Assembly: GCF_016863615.1 (NCBI RefSeq) | Contig: NZ_BOPF01000036.1 | Span: 58,558-122,557, forward strand | Direction of reading: 5' to 3' | Length of the DNA stretch: 64,000 bases | DNA from: Virgisporangium aliadipatigenens | GTDB taxonomy: Bacteria; Actinomycetota; Actinomycetes; Mycobacteriales; Micromonosporaceae | Shown here: positions 29,143-37,735 of the stretch, in pieces | Layout of the letters: each line of letters opens with the position of its first letter | Numbering within the stretch: position 1 is the first letter of the stretch | Program-made: the position numbers and the translations under genes | Notes under the pieces: model-generated | Database searches by the model: none | Told to the model about the DNA's origin: nothing | What the model saw: only the letters and a program-made list of their open reading frames with translations

Positions 29143-29163
29143 GTCCCTAGTAAGTTCCCACCC

Positions 29164-30267
29164 ATGACAGCACCCTTGCGCCGTTCCCCGCTGCACGATC
29201 GGCATGTCGCCCTCGGGGCCAAACTCGCGCCGTTCGGCGGCTGGGAGATGCCGCTGGAGTACGCCGACGGCGGGGTGCTGAAGGAGCACGCGGCCGTCCG
29301 GGAGGACGTCGGGGTGTTCGACGTCTCGCACCTGGGCAAGGTCACCGTGCGGGGGCCGGGGGCGGTGGCGTTCCTCAACCGGTGCCTCACCAACGACCTC
29401 GACCGGGTGACCGCGGGGCAGGCGCAGTACACGCTCTGCTGCGACGAGGCCAAGGGCGGGGTGGTCGACGACCTGATCGCGTACCGGCACGCCGACCACG
29501 AGGTGCTGCTGGTGCCCAACGCCGCCAACACGACCGAGGTCGCCGCGCGCCTGAGGGCCGCCGCGCCGGCCGGCATCGACGTCGTCAATCAGCACCAGGA
29601 GTACGCCGTGCTGGCCGTGCAGGGGCCGCGTTCGGCGCGCGCGCTGGCCGCGTTGGACCTGCCGACCGGCCACGACTACATGAGCTTCGCGACGGCGACC
29701 CGCGGCGGGGCGGCCGTCATCGTGTGCCGGACCGGGTACACCGGCGAGCACGGCTACGAACTCGTCGTCCCGAACGCCCTCGCCGGCGAGATCTGGGACC
29801 AGCTGCGCACGGCCGGCGTCCGGCCCTGCGGGCTCGGCGCACGCGACACGCTGCGCACCGAGATGGGCTACCCGCTGCACGGCCAGGACATGTCGCCGAC
29901 GATCTCCCCGGTGGAGGCCCGGCTGGGCTGGGCGGTCGGCTGGAAGAAGCCGGAGTTCTGGGGGCGGGCGGCGCTCGTGGCGGAGAAGGAGGCCGGCCCG
30001 CTGCGCACCCTGTGGGGCCTCGAAGCCGTCGACCGGGCGATCCCGCGCCCGGGGATGCTGGTGCTGTCGCAGGGCTTCCCGGCCGGACAGGTGACGAGCG
30101 GGACGTTCTCGCCGACGAGGAAGGTCGGCATCGGGCTGGCGCTGCTGGAGCACCCGGCAGGTTCGCCCGAGGGCACCGAGGTCGAGGTGGACGTGCGCGG
30201 GCGGCGGGCGCGGATGAAGGTCGTGAAGCCGCCGTTCGTCCCGGCGCGGGTGCGCGACAGGACCTAG
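29164..30267 (+). CDS. gcvT: Aminomethyltransferase (glycine cleavage T protein)
   Basis: A 367-residue tetrahydrofolate-dependent enzyme of the glycine cleavage system. It begins with [25 protein letters not shown]. The folate-site region [16 protein letters not shown] and the GCV_T signature [15 protein letters not shown] are present, as is the C-terminal barrel [20 protein letters not shown]. The partners gcvP and gcvH are not in the window, although the E3 component it shares (LpdA) is encoded 2 kb away. It ends 2 nt before the convergent zinc-ribbon protein gene. Confidence 0.95.
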   Translation: MTAPLRRSPLHDRHVALGAKLAPFGGWEMPLEYADGGVLKEHAAVREDVGVFDVSHLGKVTVRGPGAVAFLNRCLTNDLDRVTAGQAQYTLCCDEAKGGVVDDLIAYRHADHEVLLVPNAANTTEVAARLRAAAPAGIDVVNQHQEYAVLAVQGPRSARALAALDLPTGHDYMSFATATRGGAAVIVCRTGYTGEHGYELVVPNALAGEIWDQLRTAGVRPCGLGARDTLRTEMGYPLHGQDMSPTISPVEARLGWAVGWKKPEFWGRAALVAEKEAGPLRTLWGLEAVDRAIPRPGMLVLSQGFPAGQVTSGTFSPTRKVGIGLALLEHPAGSPEGTEVEVDVRGRRARMKVVKPPFVPARVRDRT

Positions 30268-30269
30268 GG

Positions 30270-30758
30270 CTACTCGCCGCCGCCGGCGGTGTCGAGGTGG
30301 TACTGGTGGTATCCGGTGTCCCCGGCGGGGCGCAGGCTGTGTCCGCTGCCGGGGGCGATCCGCAGCCCGTCCTCGTCGGCGTGTTCGTGGCGGTACGTGT
30401 GGGCGATCCAGCCGAGGACGATCGTCCCGAAGAGCATCCCGACGACGGTCCAGCCGGCCGCGCCGGAACGCAGGTCGCGCGCGGCGATGACGCCGAAGGT
30501 GACCACGCCGACGATCGCGCACAGCGCGGCGGCCAGGTACAGCGCCACCACGCCGGCGCGCAGCCGGGCCCGCCGTCGCCGCAGGGCGGCCGCGCTCAGC
30601 ACGGTCAGCTCCACCGGCCTGCCGCACGTCGCGCAGGTGACCTCGACGGTCGATTCCCCCGCCGCCGGTCGGGGCGCGTCGATCGGCTGGAGGGCGTACG
30701 TCGCCGAACTGGAGTCGATGTCGGCGCGGTGCTCGACCAGGTGCGCGAGGTGCCTCAT
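30270..30758 (-). CDS. Small membrane protein with CxxC motif
   Basis: A 162-residue protein of unknown function. An N-terminal soluble part contains one CATC pair (TCATCGRPVELTV), which could bind metal with a partner chain. A basic stretch (RRRRARLRA) and two membrane helices follow (about residues 67-90 and 100-117). The tail is rich in His/Tyr/Gly (HSLRPAGDTGYHQYH). No family is recognised. Convergent with gcvT. Confidence 0.6.
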   Translation of the reverse strand: MRHLAHLVEHRADIDSSSATYALQPIDAPRPAAGESTVEVTCATCGRPVELTVLSAAALRRRRARLRAGVVALYLAAALCAIVGVVTFGVIAARDLRSGAAGWTVVGMLFGTIVLGWIAHTYRHEHADEDGLRIAPGSGHSLRPAGDTGYHQYHLDTAGGGE

Positions 30759-30780
30759 CGATGAAGGCTAAGGCAGCGCC

Positions 30781-31740
30781 CTAGGTCAACGACAGCACCG
30801 CGTACGCCGCCAGCCAGTGCTCGACCATGTAGTCGCCGCCGGTCGCGAACGGTTCCGCCGCCCGGTCGTGCGCCTCGGCCGACGCGAGCAGCTCCGCGGT
30901 GCGCGGGTGATCCGCGGGCAGGGCGGCGGTGACGGCCTTGAAGCCGCGGGCCCGGCTGTAGTTCAGGCCGGCGAGGTGGGCGCCCTGGCCGTCGGTGGGG
31001 TCGGACACCGTCACCGGCGTCGCGAGCACCGGCGGCACCGCCGGCAGGAAGCGGTCGAACCAGGCCACGAACTCGTCGGCGGGCAGCACCAGCGACATCA
31101 GTTCGGCCTCGGTGAGGGCGGGGGAGAGGAAGTCCGACGGGCCCGGCTCCCACGCCGCCGGATAGTTCTCGTCGGAGGCGAACCAGCGCCGCGCCGCGTC
31201 CTCGATCGCTTCGCGCAGCCCCGAACCGGGATGCGCCACCGCGTAGTCCCACGAACGGCACAGCGCGAACGCCCCGTTGTTGTGGAACCCGTACCGCACC
31301 GGGAACTCGTTGCGCGGCAACCACCGGGCGAGCCCGTCCGCGACGGCCTCGCCCAACGGCGCGGCGGCCGGCCCCCAGGGCGTGTCGCGCAGCTCGTGCA
31401 CCAGCGTCAGCGCCCAGCCGCGCCCGTACGGCCGGGAGAACCCGGGCCGCGCGACGAGGTACGCCGTCTCGGCGGCCAGGTTCTCGGCGGTCAGGTGCGC
31501 GTCGAGCACCGCGCGGATCTCCCCGGCGGGCACCTCCTCGGGTGCGAGGCGCAGCAACCGGGCCGCCACCCAGTGCATCTCGACGCACGAGTGCCAGTCG
31601 AAGCTGCCGTAGAACGCCGGGTGCACCTGGCGCGGGGTGGGCCGGTCGTCCGGGCCGTTCATCAGGTGGCGCAGGTCGTTGGGGTACTCGCGCAGCACCG
31701 TGCCGAGGGCGGTGCGGGCCAGATCCTGCCAGTGCGTCAC
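30781..31740 (-). CDS. DUF2891 family protein in the cobalamin operon
   Basis: A 319-residue soluble protein matching the DUF2891 type: early HPAFYGSFDWHSCVEMHW, then SRPYGRGWALTLVHEL and a late GGDYMVEHWLAAYAVLSL. The conserved His/Trp/Glu and the alpha-toroid-like helical pattern suggest a glycan- or small-molecule-handling fold, but no activity is established. Its GTG overlaps the cobS stop (GTGA), so it is co-translated with cobalamin genes. Whether it has any part in corrinoid metabolism is not known. Confidence 0.8.
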   Translation of the reverse strand: MTHWQDLARTALGTVLREYPNDLRHLMNGPDDRPTPRQVHPAFYGSFDWHSCVEMHWVAARLLRLAPEEVPAGEIRAVLDAHLTAENLAAETAYLVARPGFSRPYGRGWALTLVHELRDTPWGPAAAPLGEAVADGLARWLPRNEFPVRYGFHNNGAFALCRSWDYAVAHPGSGLREAIEDAARRWFASDENYPAAWEPGPSDFLSPALTEAELMSLVLPADEFVAWFDRFLPAVPPVLATPVTVSDPTDGQGAHLAGLNYSRARGFKAVTAALPADHPRTAELLASAEAHDRAAEPFATGGDYMVEHWLAAYAVLSLT

Positions 31741-32489
31741 GGGTTTCCTCCCAGGGAGACGCCCACGAGGGCGACGGTTGTCGTGATCTCCACGCTCGCC
31801 CCGATCACATCACCGGTGATGCCGCCGAAGCGCCGCACACAGTGCCGCACGAGGAGTTCCCCCGCGAGGAGGGAGACCAGGACGGCGAGCGGGCCCTGCC
31901 ACGGACGCCCGGGGACGGCGGCGGCGCAGAGACCGAGCACCGCGACGGTGGCGACGGCGAGCGCCCACGGCGGGACCGTGCCGGCGACCGTCGCGCCCAG
32001 CCCGTCGGGGCGCGCGGCGGGCGTCCCGCGCCGGCACGCCCACGGGACCGAGAGCCGTCCGCCGGCGACGGCGACGATCACCGCGACCGGTCCCGGGACG
32101 GAGGCCAGCGCCGCGACCTGCACGAGCAGGGCGCAGCCGATCGCGATCACCCCGAACGCCCCCACGTCCGGGGCCTTCGCCACGGCGAGCGCGCGCTCCG
32201 GGGCGCCGTAGGTGCCGAGCCCGTCGGCGGTGTCGGCGAGCCCGTCGAGGTGCATCCCCCGGGTCAGCAGCGCGCCGGCGGCGACGATCACGGCGGCGGC
32301 GAGCAACGGGGTGGCCCCGGCGGCGCGCAGCCCGGACCCGATTCCGCCGAGCACGGCGCCGAGACCGGCGCCGACCAGGGGAGCGAGGGTCATCGCGACG
32401 GCCGCCGTCGGCCGGTCCCAGCGCGCCGCCCGCACGGGCAGGACGGTCAGCACGGAGACGGCGAGCCGCAGGCCGTGGAGGAGGATCAC
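31737..32489 (-). CDS. cobS: Adenosylcobinamide-GDP ribazoletransferase (cobalamin synthase)
   Basis: A 250-residue membrane enzyme that joins GDP-cobinamide and alpha-ribazole in the last steps of B12 assembly. The signature HLDGLADTADGLG gives the metal-binding Asp residues, and hydrophobic helices span most of the chain. The GTG start overlaps the stop of the cobU-cobT fusion by GTGA; an open frame upstream is antisense or shadow sequence. It works with the fusion protein encoded just before it. Confidence 0.94.
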   Translation of the reverse strand: MILLHGLRLAVSVLTVLPVRAARWDRPTAAVAMTLAPLVGAGLGAVLGGIGSGLRAAGATPLLAAAVIVAAGALLTRGMHLDGLADTADGLGTYGAPERALAVAKAPDVGAFGVIAIGCALLVQVAALASVPGPVAVIVAVAGGRLSVPWACRRGTPAARPDGLGATVAGTVPPWALAVATVAVLGLCAAAVPGRPWQGPLAVLVSLLAGELLVRHCVRRFGGITGDVIGASVEITTTVALVGVSLGGNP

Positions 32490-34237
32490 CCCTTCTTGAC
32501 GACGGGCAGCTCGGTCGTCGGGAAGTCGGCGACCGCCCAGCGCGGCGAGTCCTCGGTCAGCGGCGTCGGCGGGATCTCCGGCGTCCCCGCCGCCAGCGTC
32601 AGCGCCGCCCGCAGCAGCGGCAGCGCGGCCAACGCCGTCGCCCCCTCGCCGAGCCGCAGCTTCAGGTGCAGCACCGGCTTCAGCCCCAGGACGTCGGCGC
32701 CGTAGCGGACCAGCGGGTTGTCGCCGTTGTCCGGCAGGACCAGCCAGTGCCGGGTCTGTCCGCCCATGTCGCGGGCGGCGAGCGCGGCGGCGACCCCGAC
32801 CGGCCCGTCGATGATCACCGGGGTGCGCCGGAACGTCGCCCCGAGGATCACCCCGGTCGCCACCGCGATGTCCCAGCCGCCGACGGTGCCGAGCAGCCCG
32901 CGGGTGTCCCGCTGCCGGTTGCGCACCCGGTGCATCGCGTCGCGGATCGCGGAGAGCCGGCGCATCCAGGCGGTGTCGTCCACGTGTCCGGAGGGGCTCA
33001 CGACGCGGTCGAGTAGCGCGGCCGGTTCGCCGCCGGCGGCCAGCGCGGACAGCGCCACGGCGGCCGCCTCGCTGCCGATCCCGAGCGCGGCGATCACCAG
33101 CGCGTCGGCGCCCTCGTCCACGGCCGACTCGGCGAGCCGCCAGCCGGTCGACAGCGCGTCCTCGACCTCCTCCGAGGTCAGCGCGTCGCCGTCCTCCATC
33201 GGCCCGGAGATCGGGCAGCTGACGGTGGCCAGGGTCGCGCCGGCCGCGCCGGCGAGGAGCGCCAACGGACCCGTGCCCTCGTGTGCCTGCTCCAGGTGCC
33301 GAGCCGTCGCCGCCGGGTCGTCTCCCGCCCCGGCTTTTCCCTCGTGAACGGCATTGAGCACGAGCACCCGCACGTTCTCCCACGGCCGGGGCACGCCGCG
33401 CTGCTGAGTACCGCCGGCGAGCGACACCACCCCGGCGAGCGTGCCGAGGCCGGAGCCCGCGAAGTCCAGGCCGGCCAGGTGGGTGACGGCGGCCGCCGCG
33501 GAGGTCTCGTCCGGGATCGGCAAATCCAGGTTCGGCTCGAACCTCGTGTCGCCACGCTCCACAGTGGACTGCCCGGCGGCGGTGCCCACGAGGGGAGCCG
33601 GCGGGGCGGCGGGCCGCGGCACGGCCCCGGGCGGCCCGCCCTTCAGCCAGGTCGCCTGCCCGGCCACCACCAGACTCACCCCGTCCGCCACCTCGGCGAT
33701 GCGCCGGTTGAGCCGCCCGAGCGCGTCGGCGAACGTCCGCCCCGCCTCGGTCGCCGGCACCACCGACAGCCCCACCTCGGGACTGACCAGCACCACCCGG
33801 CCGGCCGGCGAATCGCGCAGCCCGTCGGTCAGCGCGTCGATCGCGTCATCGGCGGCCGCCGGGTCGGACCAGTCACCGGCCAGTTCCAGAACGGTCGTCA
33901 GCCACGCCCCGAGGTCGTCGACGAGCAGCGCCTCCTGGGGCTTCGCGCCGGACAGCCGCAGCGCCAGCCCGTACGGATCGGCCGCGAACTCCTCGGTCGA
34001 CCAGTCGGCGGGGCGGCGTTCGCGGTGCGCGGCGACGCGCTTCTCCCACGCAGTGTCTGCTGTGGCTCGCGACAGCGGTCCTCGCAAGCTGCGGTCCTCG
34101 CTGCTCGCCGGGTCGTCCTCCCGCAGGGGCGCCGTGGCCAGATAACTCACCTGCTCGGACGCTGACAACAGCGCCTCGGCGAACTCCGATTTGCCGGAGC
34201 GGATGCCACCCAGGACGAGCACGCGCGACGTGGACAT
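32486..34237 (-). CDS. cobU-cobT: CobU-CobT fusion: cobinamide kinase/guanylyltransferase plus DMB phosphoribosyltransferase-like domain
   Basis: A 583-residue two-domain protein. Residues 1-205 are CobU: P-loop LGGIRSGKSEFAE (10-17), guanylylation-site region VAAHRERRPADW and LLVDDLGAWLT. A Pro-rich linker leads to a CobT-like domain (about 240-560), with WDIAVATGVILGAT and the late RLGEGATALAALPLL carrying the catalytic-base glutamate. The usual CobT EMGIGNTT is replaced by AALGIGSEAA, so the second domain is divergent. The CobU domain also has a 19-residue insertion (SSEDRSLRGPLSRATADTA) between TAPLREDDPA and WEKRV, encoded by repeat-like DNA. It is the first gene of a three-gene coupled operon. 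Confidence 0.9.
   Translation of the reverse strand: MSTSRVLVLGGIRSGKSEFAEALLSASEQVSYLATAPLREDDPASSEDRSLRGPLSRATADTAWEKRVAAHRERRPADWSTEEFAADPYGLALRLSGAKPQEALLVDDLGAWLTTVLELAGDWSDPAAADDAIDALTDGLRDSPAGRVVLVSPEVGLSVVPATEAGRTFADALGRLNRRIAEVADGVSLVVAGQATWLKGGPPGAVPRPAAPPAPLVGTAAGQSTVERGDTRFEPNLDLPIPDETSAAAAVTHLAGLDFAGSGLGTLAGVVSLAGGTQQRGVPRPWENVRVLVLNAVHEGKAGAGDDPAATARHLEQAHEGTGPLALLAGAAGATLATVSCPISGPMEDGDALTSEEVEDALSTGWRLAESAVDEGADALVIAALGIGSEAAAVALSALAAGGEPAALLDRVVSPSGHVDDTAWMRRLSAIRDAMHRVRNRQRDTRGLLGTVGGWDIAVATGVILGATFRRTPVIIDGPVGVAAALAARDMGGQTRHWLVLPDNGDNPLVRYGADVLGLKPVLHLKLRLGEGATALAALPLLRAALTLAAGTPEIPPTPLTEDSPRWAVADFPTTELPVVKKG
34048..34107 (-). repeat. Short repeat-like element inserted in frame in the CobU domain
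   Basis: A segment of about 57-60 bp containing two direct copies of GCGGTCCTCGC at 34075-34085 and 34091-34101 (16-bp period). On the coding strand it uses codons rare in this DNA (TTG, CGA, GGA, ACA, GCA, ACT). Conserved CobU sequence resumes immediately on both sides. Confidence 0.65.
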
Positions 34238-34323
34238 GCCCGTACCTTATGGGCTGCGGGCGGATGCGACGCGGCGGCCCGTACCCTTGCACTGTCGAGG
34301 CAGCGGCTGGCGAGGGAGCGGGC

Positions 34324-34524
34324 ATGGCGTGGACGTGGCGGTACGAAGACGCATCGGGTGGGCCGGTCGACTACCCCTCCGAGGCGTTCTCCAGCCAGTC
34401 CGACGCCGAGAGCTGGATCGGCCAGAGCTGGCGCGAGCTGGCCGCGGCCGGCGTCGTGCGGGTCGTTCTGCTGGAGGACACCCGCCAGGAGTACCGGATG
34501 TCACTGGCACCGGCCGGGGACTGA
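34324..34524 (+). CDS. Small conserved actinobacterial protein
   Basis: A 66-residue acidic soluble protein (MAWTWRYEDASG start). Aromatic residues are spaced through QSDAESWIGQSWRELAAAGV, and a C-terminal strand pair follows (VVRVVLLEDTRQEYRMSL). ATG with GGAGCGGG upstream. It is followed within 6 nt by the M50 protease gene. No function is assigned; the size and composition are typical of small actinobacterial orphan families. Confidence 0.7.
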   Translation: MAWTWRYEDASGGPVDYPSEAFSSQSDAESWIGQSWRELAAAGVVRVVLLEDTRQEYRMSLAPAGD

Positions 34525-34529
34525 CCGTC

Positions 34530-35312
34530 GTGTCCTGGGGAGGGGGCCTGACGGTCGGTGCGCCACGCGGCGCGTTCCGGCCGAGCGTGATCTTTCTGTG
34601 CCTGGTGGCGCTCTTCGCCGCCACGGGCGTGATGCTCTGGGTCGGGTTCGGCAGCGTCGGGCTCAACGTCTTCCTGTTCGTGCTGGCCGGGTGGCTGGTG
34701 TCGCTGTGCCTGCACGAGTACGCGCACGCGCTGGTGGCGTTCAAGGGCGGGGACCGGTCGGTGGCGCACAAGGGCTACCTGACGCTCAACCCGCTGCTGT
34801 ACTCGCACCCGCTGCTGTCGATCGCCCTGCCGCTGTTGATCATCATCATCGGCGGGATCGGGCTGCCGGGCGGCGCCGTTCAGGTCGAACGCCACGCGCT
34901 GCGCAGCAAGCTGTGGGACAGCCTGGTGAGCCTCTGCGGCCCGCTGGTCAACGTGGCGTTCGCGATCGTGCTCATCGTGCCGGTGGTGGTGACCGGCGGG
35001 ACCATCGGCAGCGCGGGGTTCTGGGCCGGGGCGGCGTTGCTCGGGTTCCTGCAGCTGACCGTGGCGGTGCTCAACCTGCTGCCGGTCCCGGGGCTCGACG
35101 GCGGCAACCTGATCTTCCCGTGGCTCTCCCCACAGGGGCAGCGCGGCTTCGCCAACGTGGCGCCGTACGGGCTGCTGATCGTGATGGCCGTGCTCTTCGT
35201 GCCGCAGATCAACCGCATCTTCTTCACCGTCGTGTACGCGATCGCGGATGTCGTCGGCCTGTCGCCGCAGCTGTACGCGCAGGGCTACGACCTGTTCCGC
35301 TTCTGGTCCTGA
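34530..35312 (+). CDS. Site-2 protease family (M50) membrane metalloprotease
   Basis: A 260-residue, five- to six-helix membrane protein. The zinc motif HEYAH is in VSLCLHEYAHALVAFKGGD, and the third ligand motif is NLLPVPGLDGGN. The conserved stretch AHKGYLTLNP is also present. It belongs to the minimal S2P/RseP-like group without a PDZ domain. Intramembrane proteolysis is the expected activity; the substrate is unknown. The GTG start lies 10 nt after a GGGG run, directly after the small upstream gene, so the two are likely co-transcribed. Confidence 0.9.
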   Translation: MSWGGGLTVGAPRGAFRPSVIFLCLVALFAATGVMLWVGFGSVGLNVFLFVLAGWLVSLCLHEYAHALVAFKGGDRSVAHKGYLTLNPLLYSHPLLSIALPLLIIIIGGIGLPGGAVQVERHALRSKLWDSLVSLCGPLVNVAFAIVLIVPVVVTGGTIGSAGFWAGAALLGFLQLTVAVLNLLPVPGLDGGNLIFPWLSPQGQRGFANVAPYGLLIVMAVLFVPQINRIFFTVVYAIADVVGLSPQLYAQGYDLFRFWS

Positions 35313-35398
35313 CGCCCCACCCATCACGGCATGGTGCGATAGAGGCTGGTTGATATAGCTTGTGCCTCGGCGGCGTACCTTCGCACGTTGGGAGCCTT

Positions 35399-36676
35399 GT
35401 GAACGACTTCGACCTGCTCCCGCAACCCGCCCTCGGTGAGCGGCTGCGCCGGCTGCGCCTGCAACGCGGGCTCAAGCAGGCCGACCTGGCCGACAACGGC
35501 GGCCTCTCCACGAGCTACGTCTCCCGGATCGAGTCCGGCAGCCGCAGCGTCAATCTGCACATGGCGCAGACCCTCGCCGCCCGGCTCGGCGTCGACGTGA
35601 GCATCTTCCAGGTCAGCCGCGAGGCGTACCTGTCCCGGGTGCTCGCCGAGGGGCAGCGGGCGCTCGCCGCCACCAACCTGGCCGCCGCGCGGGAGCTCTT
35701 CACCGACGCCTACGCCCGGGCCGCCCGCACCTCGCTGGCCGTCCAGTGGTCGGTGCGGGCCGGTCTCGTGCTCGCCCTGCGCGGCCTCGGCGCCCACGAC
35801 GAGTGGTTGCGTTATCAGCGGGAACTGGTCGAACTGGCCCACGAGGCCGCCAGCCCGGCCCTGCTGACCGAGGCCTACGTGGGGCTGAGCGAAGGGCTGC
35901 GCCGCAGCGGGCGCATCGGCGAGGCGTACGCCGCCGCGCGCACCGCCGCCGACCACGCCGACGATCCCGAGGTGCCCGACGACCAGCGGATGCTCGCCCG
36001 GTTGGCGCTCGTCGCGACGGAGTCGGAGACCGGGCGGGCGTTCGACGCCGACCGGCACGCGCAGGACCTGCTGGCGGAGCTGGGCGGCGACCTGCCCGGC
36101 GCCCTGCGGGCCCAGGTGCTGTGGGTGGTCGCCGAGGTGGAGACCGACCGGGGGCGCGGCGCGGAGGGGATCCGGCTGATGCGCGACGCCGTTCTGGCGC
36201 TGCCGACCGGCCAGGATCCGGTGCTGTGGGTGCGGCTGCGGATGGCGCTGGTGTCGCTGACCCTGCGGGCCGGCCGGAGCCTCGACGAGGAGACCCACGA
36301 GTGGTTCGCCGCGGCGGCCGGCGTGGTGCGGGTACTCGCGATCCCGGTGTACCTGGCGCAGTTGGACCTGCTGGCCGCACGGATCGCGTTCGCCGAGGGG
36401 CGCTACGAGGAGGCCCGGACGCGCTGCGAGGAGGCGCTGGAGCGGGCGCCGCTGCTGTCGTTCCAGGCGCGCACCCGGGCCCGGATGTTGCACGCCCGCA
36501 CCGGGGCGCATCTCGGTGAACGGGCGCCGGCGATCAAGGCCATCCGTTCCATCGCGGAGGAGCTGGACGAGGTCGGTGCCCGCGACCTCGCCGCGGAGGC
36601 CTGGCGGCTCCTGGCCGAACTGGCCCTGGACGGGACGGACGGGACGGACGGCACCGCCGGCGCCGCACCCGCCTGA
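35399..36676 (+). CDS. XRE-family regulator with TPR-like helical repeats
   Basis: A 425-residue protein. An N-terminal HTH_3 domain (about residues 11-65: RLRRLRLQRGLKQADLADNG, STSYVSRIESGSR) is followed by a long all-helical region of tetratricopeptide-like repeats (SEGLRRSGRIGEAYAAARTA, RIAFAEGRYEEARTRCEEAL). Such proteins resemble Rgg/PlcR-type peptide-binding or SARP-associated sensors. No ligand is evident, and no small peptide gene is seen beside it. GTG start with GGGAG four nucleotides upstream. The tail DGTDGTDGTAG is encoded by 9-bp tandem repeats. Confidence 0.82.
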   Translation: MNDFDLLPQPALGERLRRLRLQRGLKQADLADNGGLSTSYVSRIESGSRSVNLHMAQTLAARLGVDVSIFQVSREAYLSRVLAEGQRALAATNLAAARELFTDAYARAARTSLAVQWSVRAGLVLALRGLGAHDEWLRYQRELVELAHEAASPALLTEAYVGLSEGLRRSGRIGEAYAAARTAADHADDPEVPDDQRMLARLALVATESETGRAFDADRHAQDLLAELGGDLPGALRAQVLWVVAEVETDRGRGAEGIRLMRDAVLALPTGQDPVLWVRLRMALVSLTLRAGRSLDEETHEWFAAAAGVVRVLAIPVYLAQLDLLAARIAFAEGRYEEARTRCEEALERAPLLSFQARTRARMLHARTGAHLGERAPAIKAIRSIAEELDEVGARDLAAEAWRLLAELALDGTDGTDGTAGAAPA

Positions 36677-36698
36677 ACGGGCGCGGCGCTGCCGACAC

Positions 36699-37697
36699 CT
36701 AAGGCCGCTTCGGCGGGCTGGCGGTCTTCGACGGGTCCCGCTCGACGACCGAGCCGAGCACCTCGTCGATCGCCTTGAGCGCGTCCGCGTCGAGCTTCAC
36801 GTCGGCCGCCTTGACGGTGTCGGTGAGCTGCTCGGGGCGGGTGGCGCCGACGATCGCGGAGGCGACGTTGGGGTTGCTGAGCACCCACGCGATCGCGAGC
36901 TGGGCCAGGGTGAGCCCGTGCTGCTCGGCGATCGGCTTGAGCCCCTGCACGGCGGTCAGCACCGGGTCGCTCATCCAGCGGGCGATCATGTTCTTGCCGC
37001 CCTTGTCGTCGGTGGCCCGCGAACCCTCCGGCGGCGCCTGCCCCGGCAGGTACTTACCGGTCAGGACGCCCTGGGCGAGCGGCGAGAAGACGATCTGCGA
37101 GATGCCCAGCTCCTCGGACGCGGGAACGATCTCCGGCTCGATGACCCGCCACAGCATGTTGTACTGCGGCTGGTTGGACACGAGCGGGATGCGCAGTTCC
37201 TTGGCGAGCGCGGCGGCGGCCCGGATCTCCTCGGCCTTCCACTCGGAGACGCCGATGTAGTGCGCCTTGCCGGCGTGCACGATGTCGGCGAAGGCCGACA
37301 TGGTCTCCTCGAGCGGCGTGGCGTAGTCGTACCGGTGCGCCTGGTACAGGTCCACGTAGTCGGTCTGGAGCCGCTTCAGCGAGCCGTTGATCGACTCCTG
37401 GATGTGCTTGCGCGACAGGCCCCGGTTGTTCGGGCCCGGACCGGTCGCCCAGTAGACCTTGGTGGCGATCTCCAGCTCCTGGCGCGGTACCCCGGCGAGG
37501 GCCCGACCGAGCACCGACTCGGCGCGGGTGCCGGCGTACACGTCGGCGGTGTCGAACGTGGTGATCCCGAGGTCGAGCGCGGCCTTCACGCACGCGCTCG
37601 CCTGCTCCTCCTCGACCTGCGAGCCGTGGGTCAACCAGTTGCCGTACGAGATGGCGCTCACCAGCATGCCCGAGCGCCCGAGGTGTCTGAACTCCAT
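36699..37697 (-). CDS. Aldo/keto reductase
   Basis: A 332-residue TIM-barrel NADPH oxidoreductase of the Kv-beta/YghZ-like group. The tetrad is visible: Asp in FDTADVYAGTRAE with its Tyr, Lys in IATKVYW, and His in LYQAHRYDY. The C-terminal cofactor region is AIVGATRPEQL. The substrate cannot be predicted; these enzymes usually reduce aldehydes or methylglyoxal. It stands alone, convergent with the XRE-TPR regulator gene. Confidence 0.92.
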   Translation of the reverse strand: MEFRHLGRSGMLVSAISYGNWLTHGSQVEEEQASACVKAALDLGITTFDTADVYAGTRAESVLGRALAGVPRQELEIATKVYWATGPGPNNRGLSRKHIQESINGSLKRLQTDYVDLYQAHRYDYATPLEETMSAFADIVHAGKAHYIGVSEWKAEEIRAAAALAKELRIPLVSNQPQYNMLWRVIEPEIVPASEELGISQIVFSPLAQGVLTGKYLPGQAPPEGSRATDDKGGKNMIARWMSDPVLTAVQGLKPIAEQHGLTLAQLAIAWVLSNPNVASAIVGATRPEQLTDTVKAADVKLDADALKAIDEVLGSVVERDPSKTASPPKRP

Positions 37698-37735
37698 AAG
37701 GGAAACCCTAGCCGGAAGCTAGATCATCAAACCTC

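Noticed and set aside
29050..29163. Possible glycine riboswitch before gcvT
   Set aside because: The gap is only 114 nt and shared with the pepA promoter; none of the conserved glycine aptamer blocks are seen.
29050..30627. Upstream extension of pepA to a 1024-residue protein
   Set aside because: The extra part is antisense to gcvT and lacks any family signature; the GTG at 29049 gives normal pepA length and a ribosome site.
32490..33383. Upstream extension of cobS to 548 residues
   Set aside because: It is an alternative frame within the CobU-CobT gene on the same strand; the GTGA overlap and the CobS N-terminus set the start.
36630..36660. 9-bp repeats at the end of the XRE-TPR gene as a phase-variation tract
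   Set aside because: Only two to three units in multiples of three; copy change would not shift the frame.
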